A stretch of 64,000 bases of DNA from Xestospongia bergquistia. Its lineage: Eukaryota > Porifera > Demospongiae > Haplosclerida > Petrosiidae. Shown piece after piece: positions 34,712 to 47,800 of the stretch; position 1 is the stretch's first letter; every line of letters begins with the position of its first letter. The translations under genes and the position numbers were made by a program. Location of the stretch: NCBI GenBank assembly GCA_963965975.1, contig OZ014413.1, positions 10,646,601 through 10,710,600 of the forward strand, given 5' to 3'. Below the pieces are notes generated by a model, which made no database searches, had not been told where the DNA came from, and saw only the letters and a list, made by a program, of their open reading frames with translations.

Positions 34712-34848
34712 TTTGATCTGGTAGGACAAAAATTTACAACAGCGGACAAAAAATTTCAGCAGATACGTTAAATTATTTTGTCTTAGGACAAAAATTTTCG
34801 GGGGGACAAATTTTTTCTTGACAATGTGCTTCGTCCCTGTATAAGGTC

Positions 34849-37353
34849 ATGGCTTTGTCTTTCGTTTCGTCCAGTTACTTCAACAAATTTTTGAATGGGA
34901 AACCAACTGTTGCTGAGTTATGTGAACATGTCAGAATTGACATTAAGTGGTACAAGTTTGGCGTACTCCTTCAGTTAGATACAACTAAACTAAACGATAT
35001 TGAACGACAATACAAAGATAGTGATGTCAAAGCTGTAAAAATGTTTGAATTGTGGCTGAGTTCCAAGCCAAAAGCTATGAGAAGAGAGATTATTGAAACA
35101 CTACAGAAGCCAACTATTGCTGAGAATGTTATTGCTGAGGAATACAAGAAGGTATTAGTAGAAAGTAAGTATTTTATAGCTCCATGATTAGACTATCTAT
35201 ACTCATGACAAAATATAGTGCAAAAGGAGGTACCCAATCAAATACTACAGACATACTCTTCACAACTTGTGCTTTCAGTGAAACTTGTTCAGATGTTGTA
35301 CACAGAGAAGGTCATCTCTAATGAGACATTCAAAGAACTAGAACAATCAGGAGGCTTGTTAACTGATGGTCCATTGAGAGCACTGTCTAGTAAAATATCT
35401 GAAGATCCTGGTCAGTTAAGAGTATTCGGTACTGTCTTATTACAATCAAAGGAGACAGTACAAGTAGCAAAAGATATACTCAAAGAATATGGTAAGTTGG
35501 TTTTGTATATATACATATAATATATATAGTGATGTGATTGTTATATTTTAATTTATACAGACCTAAACTTTCCTCATGATCAAGAAAGTTCACCTCAAAC
35601 TCAATCAGGTATAAGTATAATCTATAGTATTTTACTAATGTCAATCTAACTAACGTGTACCTATATTGCACATTAATGGTATAATGCTTAGTGTTTGAAC
35701 TCCAAGGCAAGCTTTTATATTTAAAAGTCAAAGTGTTACTTTCCTTTATTCAATAATAGTGCAATAATTTTGCAATAGCCACAACATTATTATGTTATAA
35801 ATATAATAGTTATTACTATATCTCAATATATAGATGTTACATCACTGGTCACTCCTATTCAGAATACTATGTCAACAAGTGCTCAAAGTAAGTGACTTAT
35901 AAGCAATGTTGCCACTGTAAAAATTGAACAGTTGATTTAACCAATGTATGGTTATATAGGTTGTATATGCAAAAAGTAAACTTAAAACTATTTTGATTAC
36001 TAATGTGTTATGAAATTAGTAGCTATGTACATAGGCAGTAGTATATTAGTAATGAAAACAGTATTATGATTACTTTTCAAAAAAAAAAAGTTTGTAATTG
36101 CAACCTGTATAACCAAATAATGGTTAAATCAACCAATCAATTTTTACAGTGCATGATCATTAAAGCTAACAATATTATCACCAGGTGCAACAGAGATTCA
36201 TTTTCAACCTGATTATCAGTACAGATTTGATCAGATGAAAGTGACCTTTGGAAATTTTATTGACACTGTTGCTCCTCTCATTGCAAAAAGTATACCTTCA
36301 CTGCAAGAGCTCAAAACATACCTTCGAAGATGCTTTCGAGAGCTGAAACCACAACTTAGAATAGCTGAATCATTTGATGATGTCATGGATTTAGTGGAAG
36401 AGAAGTGTACCATTATCAATGTTGCATGTTTGGAGGGTATAATCAATCATTACAAGATTGAAGAAGCTAAAGTTCATGTCATAACTTACAAATCATCAAT
36501 CGATACATTTTGTGATGAAGTAAAACTCAATGTTTGTAAGAACAAGCTCATAACAAGTCCATTGTCTCTTCTCAAATGTCAGACAATTAAATTTGTCCTA
36601 GAATGGAAGACAGATGAACGCACATTCAATGAAATAAGAGAGCTGTTATGTAAGACATTTGGAGATATTGCTGACAGGGTTTTAGTTAATGAAGCAAAAG
36701 AAGGCAACTCCATCATTGTGACCTGCTATGCTCCACAACATATAATGGATATTCTACAAATGGAAGCTGAAAAGAATCTCAATTTATTAATAAAATTGGG
36801 ATTACTTAAATTAGAAATTGGTTACAATATTATATGGGATAAGTCTAAAAGCGATAAGGTAAGAGATGAATAGTATTAAATTAAATTGCATATATATTAT
36901 TGATATTATTTAGGAGGTAAGAGGTCTGATGGAAGAGGTTAGAATTCTTGAAGAGAAGGTTGTATCACAGCAAAAGGAGAAAGATGAGGAAATAGCAAAT
37001 ATGAAATCTTCTCTATATGGTAAACATTAATACAATAAGTATGATATAAAGGATCATTTTATTTAAAACATTAGTTTATACCAGTAGTATGGACAGAGAG
37101 CAACAACTAGACCAGTCATCAACTGACACTCCATTATTAGGTAAGTAACTTAAAGTATAATGTAGTGATATACATATATGACAATGCAAACAATAATGCT
37201 AAAATAATTGGATAAGGAAAAGATATTAAAGATTCATATCAAGCAAGAAGGTATATATACATACATAAGGACATCGTTTGTCTGTCTATCAATCACGCCG
37301 TCCCTTCATGTATCTATCTATTCATTCATTTAAAGTATATAAATCACATAAAC

Positions 37354-37386
<33 letters not shown>

Positions 37387-39909
37387 GACAATACATACAA
37401 AAAAGCTAAAATAGTTAGATGTGGTGAACACATTAAAAATGGGTATTAAAGATAAAGAAGGTGTATACGTGCGCTTTTTTTGCTTTGTTTTAATTTGTGG
37501 ACTATGTGAGTATGACAACTTATATCACAAACAATAAACTATAACAATAACTATATTTGTATATTTTATTATTACTAGCACACAATATGGACAGAGAAAG
37601 ACCACAAGATCAATCATCAACTAACACTTTATCAGGTACATGTACATTAATTGAGATATAACTATGTACCTAATGTAAATAGAGAAGATGAAACTATTAG
37701 ATAGAATGAGCAAGGCAAAGACCTTAGAGATTGAAAAGTTATCCAGATATAAAGAAAGTGAGCTATGGTGCTGTTAGTAGTAGTACATACCATATATGGT
37801 TATGTTCTATAGCTACTGATAAAGTATTAATAGAGAAACAAGAAGAGATCGAGATGCTACAAGAAAAGATAACATTGTTAACTTTACAGTTAATGAAGAG
37901 AGAAGAAAAGATTAGTCAGTTGACAGAGAACATGAAAGGTAAACAATTACTAGGTATTCTATTATATCATATAATCTGTTTAGTGCTACAGTCTCAGGTG
38001 ATAATGTTCTGTGATCCAGAAGTACATGAGCTTTTGCGTGATCAGATTCAGCATGATCCTCAGTTAACCCAAAAATTTGAGAAGGCACCAGCTAGCAAAC
38101 AAGAGCTATCATTAGATAACAAACTAACTCAAGAAGAACCAGATGACAGAGTGAATGATAATGACATCACTAGTCAAAGTATGATATAGAAATTTATAGG
38201 CAATTTGATTGGTTAGTCACATGCAGTATTCTGTCAAACATGCACTGTAAAATTAATATGTCATTTTAACAATTACTTTGTACTTTTGTAATTACTCATT
38301 GTATAATTTGTTGCAGTACAACTGTACAACATACCAACAAGTTGCATAGTGAGCAATTCACATAAATTCTATATTCCATAGTAATCCATTTTTGTAAACC
38401 ACAAATGAGTTGTTAAAATGACATATTAATTTTTACAGTGTGTGATATCTGATAGATGGCACTATATTATAATTTCTAATTGTATTTATATGCACAGAGA
38501 CAAAATTACTTAATCCTTATTAAAACAAAGTTGTAGTTAGCAATAGTACCTACATTGACGTGGTCCAAATTAAGATATTTAATGAGATGTCAGAAAAGAT
38601 AACAAATAATTCCAGAAAACACTTTCAGTGCTTGAATATAACACTCAGCTGAGTTAGAGATGGAATGTCAAAGAAAATATATCATTCTTTATAGACATTA
38701 TTTATACATCAATATGATATTAATTTATTATACATGTATTGTAAATGTAAGAGATTACAATATTATTGGAGATGATTAGTTTACTAAATCTTCAATTGAC
38801 AGAGAAAGATATGGTCATCACTCAGTTAACATCAAAAGATACAAATGAGAAGGACAACCAACAAGAATCATTAGATGATAAAGAACTACCAAGTAAGTTG
38901 TCATTATAAGTTTATTAATGTTTAAAGGACTATCATTAAATATATCACTTAAAAAACATTTTGTCATTTTAACTAAGGTCTTCGTTACCACAGTCCCATC
39001 AATATGATGTAAACCCAATTCTAAGTTGCTACAAGGTCAATACTAGTGTAACTCTATATGTATAAAGCCAACTAGTTGCATCTACAACCACATTGCTTTT
39101 ACACCCACTTTACTATAGTAATTAAATCATGGCTTCAATTTAAGCTATAAGCAGATACTATTTCAAATGAGCTAACCCAGTTAGTTAAGTTGAAATAGTA
39201 TCTGTCTCATAGTTACAGTTATTGGACATAAACTACAAAGAGTACTTTTTGGCTTCTAGTTAGCTTATACTAGTTAGACCAGTTTTGACTTTGTGAGTAC
39301 TCAATGAGCTTACATCATACTGATGAGATTCTGGTAATGAAGACAATGGTTGAAATGACAAAATGCTATTTTAAGTATATATGTACTAGCTTACAGTTAT
39401 ACAGCACATTTCTATAACACATGATAATAGTTTGGATGATTTCACAAGCGTTTAGTGGCAACTGCATGTGAAATTAATTCAATAGACACATAGTCTATTT
39501 CATTAGATACTTACATCATTATACCTGTCCTTGACATTGTGTAAGAACACATATTCAAGTAATGGATTCATCAGTGATGACTCAGTAATAATAAAAAATT
39601 CAACTATCAAATATTTCTCAGTAATCGTTAGTTGATCTCTATGATGATCTCTAGTACCTACACATGTATCGATTAATATAGTCCACGTTATTGTTTACTT
39701 CAAGATACCTTCAGAGCTTGAGTATAATGTAGAAAGTAAGACATCAAATTCAATACTATACATTATATGTAGTATAATTTTTAACAGTCAATTTATAAAA
39801 CACAAATGGAAGAGATTCAACTATTTAGTACCATATATACATGTATATATATTATAGTCTGTTGTGTTCACCTTGCCACTGGAAACTATATTATAGTAGT
39901 GGGTCTAAG

Positions 39910-39958
<49 letters not shown>

Positions 39959-42311
39959 TATATTATAAAATATGTATCAGGGTTGGGACCGATTACATGT
40001 ATAATTACAATTATAATCAATTACAATCAATAATTGTAATTGTAATCAGCTTTCCAGAAACAATATAATCATATATATATAGAGAGAGAGAGAGAGACAG
40101 GTGCTATTTATCTGATGGGCTGTTTGAAAAACTAATGTTTATCTAATGTAATACTAAGTTATTTGACGTTGCATAATCATGGCTCTATAATCATAATTAT
40201 AATCATGCTTTTTTCCCAATATCCATAACTGTGATCACTTTGCATAATCATTGTATAATGTAATTGACCCCAACCCTGATATATAGATATACTATAGTCT
40301 ATTTGTGTTCACCTTGCTACCAGTAATTAATAGTGGGTGTAAGTAGTATACATAATACACACTTAATTATTTATGGTGTTATTCTTTGAGTTATCACATG
40401 AAAATAAAAGATCACATGATGTGTGTGTCTGTGTGTGTGGAGTTGATTTTATTTTCTTATGAGAACAAATTTATTCTCAAATCTGTAAGTTAGAATTATA
40501 TCATTAATTTCTAAAAATATTAATAAAATGTACAATAGTTTATCTAACAATGGATCACAGGAGCAGCTTATCTTCCACTATTACTTGAGAGCCACAGGAT
40601 ATACATAAGATAGCTAAGAAACCTGGGAAGGAGGTTAGATTGATGTCACAAATCAAATATGTAATAGAAAGGTAAGATAGTTCTTCGAGAAAAGGAAGCT
40701 CATTTAAGACAGAGAGAGGATCATAGAACATACAATAGAGGTTACAAGTGTATCAGTAATAAGTGTGCGTGTCATTCATAACAAATACATTTGTCAAGAG
40801 GATAAATTACTGTTAAACAATACATAACTTATAGGGTACATGCTAATCCAGACTCTTTTAATAAAGGAAGTAATACAACATACTGTTCATAATTTTTATA
40901 TAATATCCCACTTTGACTACTGTATTAGCTAAATCAAAAGAGGATAGAGTTTTTAGAGTTGGTAGGTTTTGTCTATGGAGGATTCTGTGAGAGTTGTGGT
41001 TTTCATACAATAAAAGGAACAGTACACAATACATAATATGAACAATGTAATGTACTGGAACAAACTTGGAAATAAAAAGTAAACAAAGATATGACAACAA
41101 GACAATAATCTATACTGATAAAAGATGAGTAAATACACATCACTGTAGAGAACATAGTTAAGTAGATGTTGATGACTAAAACTCAATGTTAATAGGATAT
41201 TGTCAAATAAATGTTGTTTCAAAAATAATGAAATATATACATTATAAATTACATAACTTACATTATAATAATATTATCATATCACAACACTATGTTTTAT
41301 TACATTATTACATTTTTAAAGTAAAGAGAAATTTCAATCAGTTGATATATATAAACAAAAACTCTTACCATGCAGGCATCATGATGATTTATGCTTGAGT
41401 GTTGCTTCTTGTAGATCATCTTGACTAGTGATATAACTGAATATCTTCACTGATGTCTATCTGACAGTTCAGTACCTTGTGTGCCTGTCTCAGTAGTAGA
41501 TAGTGACGTCCCCATTCTGGCTAAAATCATCTAATACAGTAAATCATTGGTATAACACTCAGTAATTTTAAGTTTGTTTTGTAGAATCCGTCCATCTCCG
41601 TAGTTTTGTACATCGTTGTCATAGTAACCTAACCTAACATAGCATCATCTTCTTCATTAGGTCTTGACAATAGTAGTTGAGCATGTTAGAGTGTGTGTAT
41701 AGCTATTGTTGTGTGTGTAAAATATTATATAGTAACTATGTTTTATTATAGGATACACTGGAAGTGTAAAGTGGACTAGTGATAGAGTTACACTTACTTC
41801 ATCTACTGTGGCAGAATGTAAAGAAGTGATACATCAATTAAAGAGACAACAACATACAACATGGAGTATTCAACTCGACAGATTATCTCCTCAAAGTTTA
41901 CTAACACTATTAACTGATATTAATGAATGTCAAGTGAGGAGACTTGAGATATGGAACACTCATTTTGATAGTAAATGTGTCAGTCAACTATCACAATTAG
42001 TAACTTATAACAAAACAATGGAGGACCTATATCTTCTCTCGTCACCTCTCTTACCAAATACTTACCACTTACTAACAACAGCTGTAGCTAATAATAAAAT
42101 AATCAAGGGATTATACTTGTATGATGACACTAGCATTACTGATAATGATATACCTCATCTCTCTCATCTCATCATTAACAATAACACATTACAAGATCTA
42201 TATCTTGATAAATGTCCTAAAATTAGTAAATTTGGTAAACAACAATTACAAAATGTTGTTAAAAATAATAATTTGAAGACATTATATGTTAATGGTAATA
42301 AACTCCCTTAA
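34849..42311 (+). CDS. G4: Death / CARD-like / coiled-coil / LRR receptor-like protein, complete frame (~894 aa)
   Basis: The model is 34849-35164, 35219-35491, 35561-35608, 35834-35887, 36185-36858, 36914-37019, 37075-37140, 37579-37635, 37683-37757, 37813-38178, 38803-38892, 41752-42311. It totals 2685 bases in one frame. The Death domain has WYKFGVLLQLDTTKL and MFELWLSSKPKAMRR. The CARD-like exon has LSVKLVQMLYTEKVISNETF. Exon 5 ends GNSIIVTCYAPQHIMDILQM. Coiled coils and six LRRs follow. Compared with G1, exon 8 is lost (acceptor mutated) and exon 9 is deleted, leaving only its GTGAGT edge near 37511. Both losses keep the frame because those exons are phase 1-1. The LRR exon lacks one Val codon present in G5. 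The 2.9-kb last intron holds a MITE and a TA tract. The usual 5' flank is replaced by a transposon end. Role inferred as for G1. Confidence 0.78.
39914..39955. repeat. (TA)n microsatellite in the last G4 intron
   Basis: A TA run of about 40 bases lies just before a MITE. Confidence 0.95.
39976..40280. mobile_element. AATTGTAAT MITE, full-length copy in G4
   Basis: The left end is ATCAGGGTTGGGACCGATTA and the right end is TAATTGACCCCAACCCTGAT, its imperfect reverse complement. The interior is very AT-rich with repeated TAATTGTAATTG-like units and an (AG)n stretch. Relatives lie at 12817, 26146, 47898 and 55782, nearly always in the last intron before the LRR exon. Confidence 0.7.
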
Positions 42312-42389
42312 TTATTAGTTACTTTTTGTACTATTGTTGTTGTAAAAATAGATTATTTCAAATTCCAATAAGTCAATTATTAGTGATGT

Positions 42390-44648
42390 AGTAGTAGTAC
42401 AAGAATTGATGGTGATAATCCAAGTACATGTACATATATTGTAGTATCATTCATTCAATATACTATTTAGACAAGTATTTTTTGTGGTCAATTGTATACA
42501 ATAACATTAATTATAATAATTTGTGGATCACATGATTGACTTGATGTAGTAGTAGATATTGGATCATGTCTCTCTTTCTCACTCTTACTCTCTATTACAA
42601 AGTCATTCTTGGTATAGTATTACAATTGTTTCAACAGTTTACTGGTATGAATGTTATTATGTGAGTTAATGAATGTATGGATCAATGGATGATCGGAGAG
42701 ACAGACAAAGATAGTTAGTCAAGTTAATAACTAGTTATTAATTTGTAGGTATTATTCAACAGCAATTTTCTGCAGTATAAAAGTCTCTAGCTATGTAGCT
42801 ACAGCCATAGTGGGTGTGGTCAATTTCTTAACCTTTGCAACAGTATTCTTAGTAGATAAATTATCTTAACAACTAAAGGGTTAAACATTAATACATTACA
42901 TAGGTTGGTCGTAAATTCCTCTTATTACTGGAAACATTTGGTACGTTTGTGACTATTTTAATAGCTGGACTGTTGATATATTTCTTCCAAGTTGATCAAG
43001 GTCGGTTATGTTGTGGTCATCTTGGTTGTCATCTTTGTTGCCAGTTTTGCATTCAGTTGGGGGTAAGTAAGATCCAGTTCTATGATAACTATATTGATAC
43101 TGAAATGAGTCTCAGAACAGGACCTTCATGGTATAAGAATGGGTCTGCATTATATTCTCAGACCCTGCAGGTCTGGTACAGAAACAGGTCTATTTAGTCT
43201 CAGACTCAGACCTGATATAGAAATGAGTCTATATATTCTCAGACCCATACCTAGTCTTAGAACAAGACTATTACTATGATATCTCTTAATCATTTAGTCT
43301 TGTAGCGTGGATTGTTACAAGTGAAATATTTCCTCTCTCTGTACGAGATGAGCATATCCACTATCACCTCATATCCTCTATATACTAATTTGTACATGTA
43401 TATTAATAGTAGGATAATGTCAATGTTACCTTTAAATGATATTTTATGTAATTCTCATGAGAAAACAAAAAATGATATCCTCTCCTGTCTTATCTGATTA
43501 TAGGAATTGCTGTTTCCATAACAACTTTTGGCAATTGGATTGGCAATTTTATTATTGCCATGGTAACTCCTCTTCTCTTGGGATCAGTATTAGGAACAGC
43601 TGGAACATTTTTTATCCTCTCAATATTTTTATTTGCTGCCTTTCACTTTGTATTACTGACCTTACCAGAGACTAAAGGAGAGAGTTTAGAGAAAATTAAT
43701 CAACTCTTTATGAAACCATGTCTTGAAAGAATCAACCTTTCCTATCATTTGAGGTGAGTGTACTTTGACCTTTGACCTCAGTAAGTTCAATTACGTAGTC
43801 TTAATATTTATATATATTTTCAATGACAATAGTTATATTTATATATTATTAACTATATATTGAACATGTGCCAGTCATGTGATAATAACAATATTCATTG
43901 ATAATGATATAATTTTATTGGACACTGTGTATCATTTTCATCCCGTCTCCAGAAAATTAAGTAAAGAGGATACCAAACCTTTCTCCTTTTATTATTAGAG
44001 TGTGCTAGACTGGAAATGAGTATAGAATGTGAATTATATAATTAAAAGACGTTACTAGTAGTTTTAAAGATAAGTACATTAATTAAAATTAAGAGGTAGT
44101 TATTAACTAGTTATTAATAATAAATTATATTCATAAATTATATGTACTTTGTATAGATTGGGTTGTCCCTGGAGATATTGTGATAATCATAATGTAATAT
44201 ATAATGTTAATGTTGGATTAGTAACAGAGAAAGAAGAGTAAGTTATTACATGTCATACATACACATATTATAATATATTGTAACATTAGAATTGACCGGT
44301 CTTCTTATAAATGTCAAATTTATAACATTGATTATAATGATATTATATTATATCAGAAGATCCTAATACTAAAATATACAAACAATCTCTTAGTCACTTT
44401 ATTTGAAAATAACAATCTTCAAGAGTATCTTGTACAATGTTGTTAAACTATTAAACTAATGTTAACTGTTTATATCCCTTGCATTGGTATGATATTAGTT
44501 CTTTTAATATTAATATAATAATACAATTAATTTACTTTATTTATTATATTTATTAGAGAGGACAAACTTATTGATAATGAAGTGACTTCAGAATCTATTT
44601 TATCTTCTAATGATATTAGCTATAATATGGGTGGAGTTAACTTTTAAT
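42390..44648 (+). pseudogene. T2: decayed 3' fragment of the sugar transporter
   Basis: The fragment starts within the intron that corresponds to 4560 in T1, directly after the G4 3' flank. It keeps exons for VILGIVLQLFQQFTGMNVIM, YYSTAIFCSIKVSSYVATAI, VGRKFLLLLETFGTFV, IFPLSV and TPLLLGSVLGTAGTFFILSI, and the cytosolic tail. Lesions include a lost donor after LVDK (AAATTATC instead of AAGGTATG), a 14-base deletion after VDQG, a donor GT to AT change after the FPLSV exon, and an altered C terminus. It has no promoter or first half. It preserves the empty target site of the MULE at 44367-44374. Confidence 0.8.
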
Positions 44649-44817
44649 AATTATATTTTTATTAAGTGTGTAAATAGATTTTTAATATATTTTATTTATT
44701 ATCTGTTTACAATATAGTATATTCATTGTAGACAGGTGAAATGTCATGTGATAATAATATTATATTCTGATTGGTTGGGCTATTGATCATTAATTGGCCT
44801 ATATTATTATTATTGCC

Positions 44818-44892
44818 TGTTTGGGTGGAGTAGATTTGCGCATGCTCAATAGTGCTGCTGAGCCCCACCCAACAAAATATATCACTCGAGCT
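44818..44892 (+). promoter_or_regulatory. Conserved 5' flank of G5
   Basis: GTTTGGGTGGAGTAGATTTG, a spacer, then CCCCACCC and AAAATATATCACTCGAGCT run directly up to ATG 44893. It matches the G1 and G6 flanks. Confidence 0.4.
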
Positions 44893-47800
44893 ATGGCAGT
44901 AGTGTCCACATATTTTGATCAGTTTTTGAATGGAAAACCAACTGTTCACGAGTTATACGAACATGTCAGAGTTGGTACTAACTGGCACAAACTTGGTGTT
45001 CTTCTCAAGTTAGATATTACTAAGTTAAATGATATCAGATCACTAAATGAAGATAGTGATTTCAAATCATTAAAGATGTTTGAATTGTGGCTGAGTAGTA
45101 AACCTAATGCTACAAGAAGAGAGATTATTGAAGCACTAAAGAAGGCAGCCATTAGTGAGAATGCTATTGCTAAACAATACAAAGAGACATTACAAGAAAG
45201 TAAGTGTAAATTAAGAATTAAGTTAGCCCCATTAAATTTTTTTATGTTTGTTTGAACAATAGTTCAAAAAGAGGTTGTTACTTCAATACTACAGAAACAT
45301 ACTAAGTGTCTTTCACTACTCATTCTTCCTGCAAAGATAGTTGGTATTTTGTACACAGAGGGAGTCATCTCTAAGGATACATTTGATGAACTGGAGGGAT
45401 CAGGAGGTTTGCGAACTGATCATTCATTGAGAGCACTGTCTAATACAGTATCTGAAGATCCTAACAAGCTAAGAATCTTAGCTAGTGTCTTGTTACAATC
45501 AGAGGAGACAGTACATGTAGGACAAGTTATACTCAAAGAGTACAGTAAGTAGTTTATTTTTATAAGTCTTTATATTAAAATTTTGTAGATGAACAGTTTC
45601 CTCAAGAAATACCATTACAGTCAAGTCAACCAGGTATGTAACATAATTAGTTCATTGTAAAGTATGCATAATATTACAAACAGATACTAATACTCTCAAT
45701 GCTTCATTGAACACTCCCCTAACTCCAACTTCACAAGGTTAGTCTTTTACTTCAATGTTTTGAATTAAATGTATTTTTCTATTAGGTGCTATAACAGAGC
45801 TATATCTTCCACCTACTTATGAATATAGCTTTGATCAGATGAGAGCAACATTTGGAAAACTCATTCACACAGTAGCACCTCTTATTAAATCTGCTCTTAT
45901 GTCTTTCCCTTCCTTACCAGAACCACCTTTACTGGAAAATTGCTCACCACTAGAAGAGCTTAAAATTTTTCTTCAAAGATGTTTTGAAGAGCTTAAACCT
46001 CAACTGACTATTGCTGAGTCATTTAATGATGTTATGGATATTGTGCAGAAAAAGTGTACAGTAATCAATGTTGCTTGTTTAGAGACTGTCGTTGATCACT
46101 ACAATATTGAAGAAGCCAAGGCTCATATCAAAGCTTACAAATCTGCAGTTGATAAATTTTGTGAGGATGTCAAACTTAGTGTCTGCAAGGATAAAGATTT
46201 CATGTCAAGTCCATCATCTCTTCTCAAATGTGAGACTGTTGAATTTGTTCTGGAATGGGAACCTCATAACAACGCTCTCAACCAGATCAGAGTTTTGTTA
46301 CGAAAAGCTTTTCAAGATATTGCTAAATTTGTCCGAGTGAGATATATCAAGGAAGGGAACTCCATCATCATTACCTGCTATGCTCCACAAAATATCATGG
46401 ATCTCTTACTAGTAGAAGCACAAAAGAATCTTCACATATTAATAAAGATGGGAGTAATCAAGTTAACCATAGCCTTCCATACTATATGGGATGAACGTAG
46501 TAGAGATAAAGTAAGACATGAGTTCAATACTAGACAATAATGTGTGTGTGTTGATATATAAAGGAGATTAGAGGTTTGGTGAATGAGGTGAGAGTTCTTG
46601 AAGAGAAGGTTGTTTCACAGAGAAAGGAGAAGGATAAGGAAATAATGGAGCTAAAATCTTCCCTGAAAGGTAAGAATTATAGTTCAGTACATAATTATAA
46701 TATAGCTCTTCTTTATTACACGAATTATAGTTTATACTAGTATGGATAGAGAAAGACCACAAGACCAATCATCAACTGATTCTCCATTAGGTATGTATCC
46801 TGAGGTATATATATGTAATGTAAATTGAAAAGCTAAAGAAGGTTTACATAAGGACATCATCTCTTGATGTATCCATCCATTCATTGCTTTAAAGTATATG
46901 ATTTATAGAAACTACTACTTTACTCAATTTAGCACTGACTATGAAGGATCTGGAAGAAAATCCAACTCTTGAGGAAGTTGATTTCATGCAGCAATCATTG
47001 TCTCATACGCTAATGGAGGAACCTACCCAACATGTACCAATGTACTATATGGCAACTTTTAGTACTAGTGATAATACTAAACAAAAAGGTAAGTACAACT
47101 TAAAAGATGAAACACCATCAAAGAAATCATGTGAGTATAACAAGTTATGTCATAAACAATTAACTATAGGAACTAGTACTAACTATATTTGTATATTTTA
47201 TTATTACTAGCACACAGTATGGAGAGAGAAGAACCACAAGATCAATCATTAACTGACACTTTATCAGGTACATGTACATTAATTGAGATATAACTATGTA
47301 CCTAATGTAAACAGAGAAGATGAAACTATTAGATAGAATGAGTAAAGCAAAGACCTTAGAGATAGAGACGTTAACCAGACATAAAGAAAGTGAGCTATAG
47401 TATTGTTAGTAGTACATACCATATATGGTTATGTTCTATAGCTACTGATAAAGCATTAGTAGAGAAACAAGAAGAGATCGAGATGCTACAAGAAAAGATA
47501 ACATTGTTAACTTTACAGTTAATGGAGAGAGAAGAAAAGATTAGTCAGTTGATGGAGAACATGAAAGGTAAACAATTACTTGATATTCTATTATATCAGA
47601 TAATCTGTTTAGTTCTACAGTCTCAGGTGATAAAGTTCCGTGATCCAGAAGCACATGAGCTTTTGTGTGATCAGATTCAACATGATCTTCAGTTAAATCA
47701 AAATTTAGAGGAGGTACTACCTAGCCAACAACAGCTATCATCAGATGACAAACTAGATGACAGAGTGGATGAGTTAACTTCATCAGATCATGAAACAGAA

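Larger units (their letters stand above)
32615..34845 (-). mobile_element. DNA transposon relic with Ulp1-like protease and PHD finger, between minisatellite and G4
   Basis: Both ends are built from inverted copies of AAATTTTTGTCCTA-type motifs. The left end (32615-32930) also has several TTTTATCCTAGGATAAAA palindromes, and the right end is at 34700-34845. The interior encodes - strand protein pieces typical of transposons (see next entry). Exact ends and a TSD were not resolved. The right end lies only a few bases before the G4 start codon, so it may have replaced the usual G4 promoter. Confidence 0.6.
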
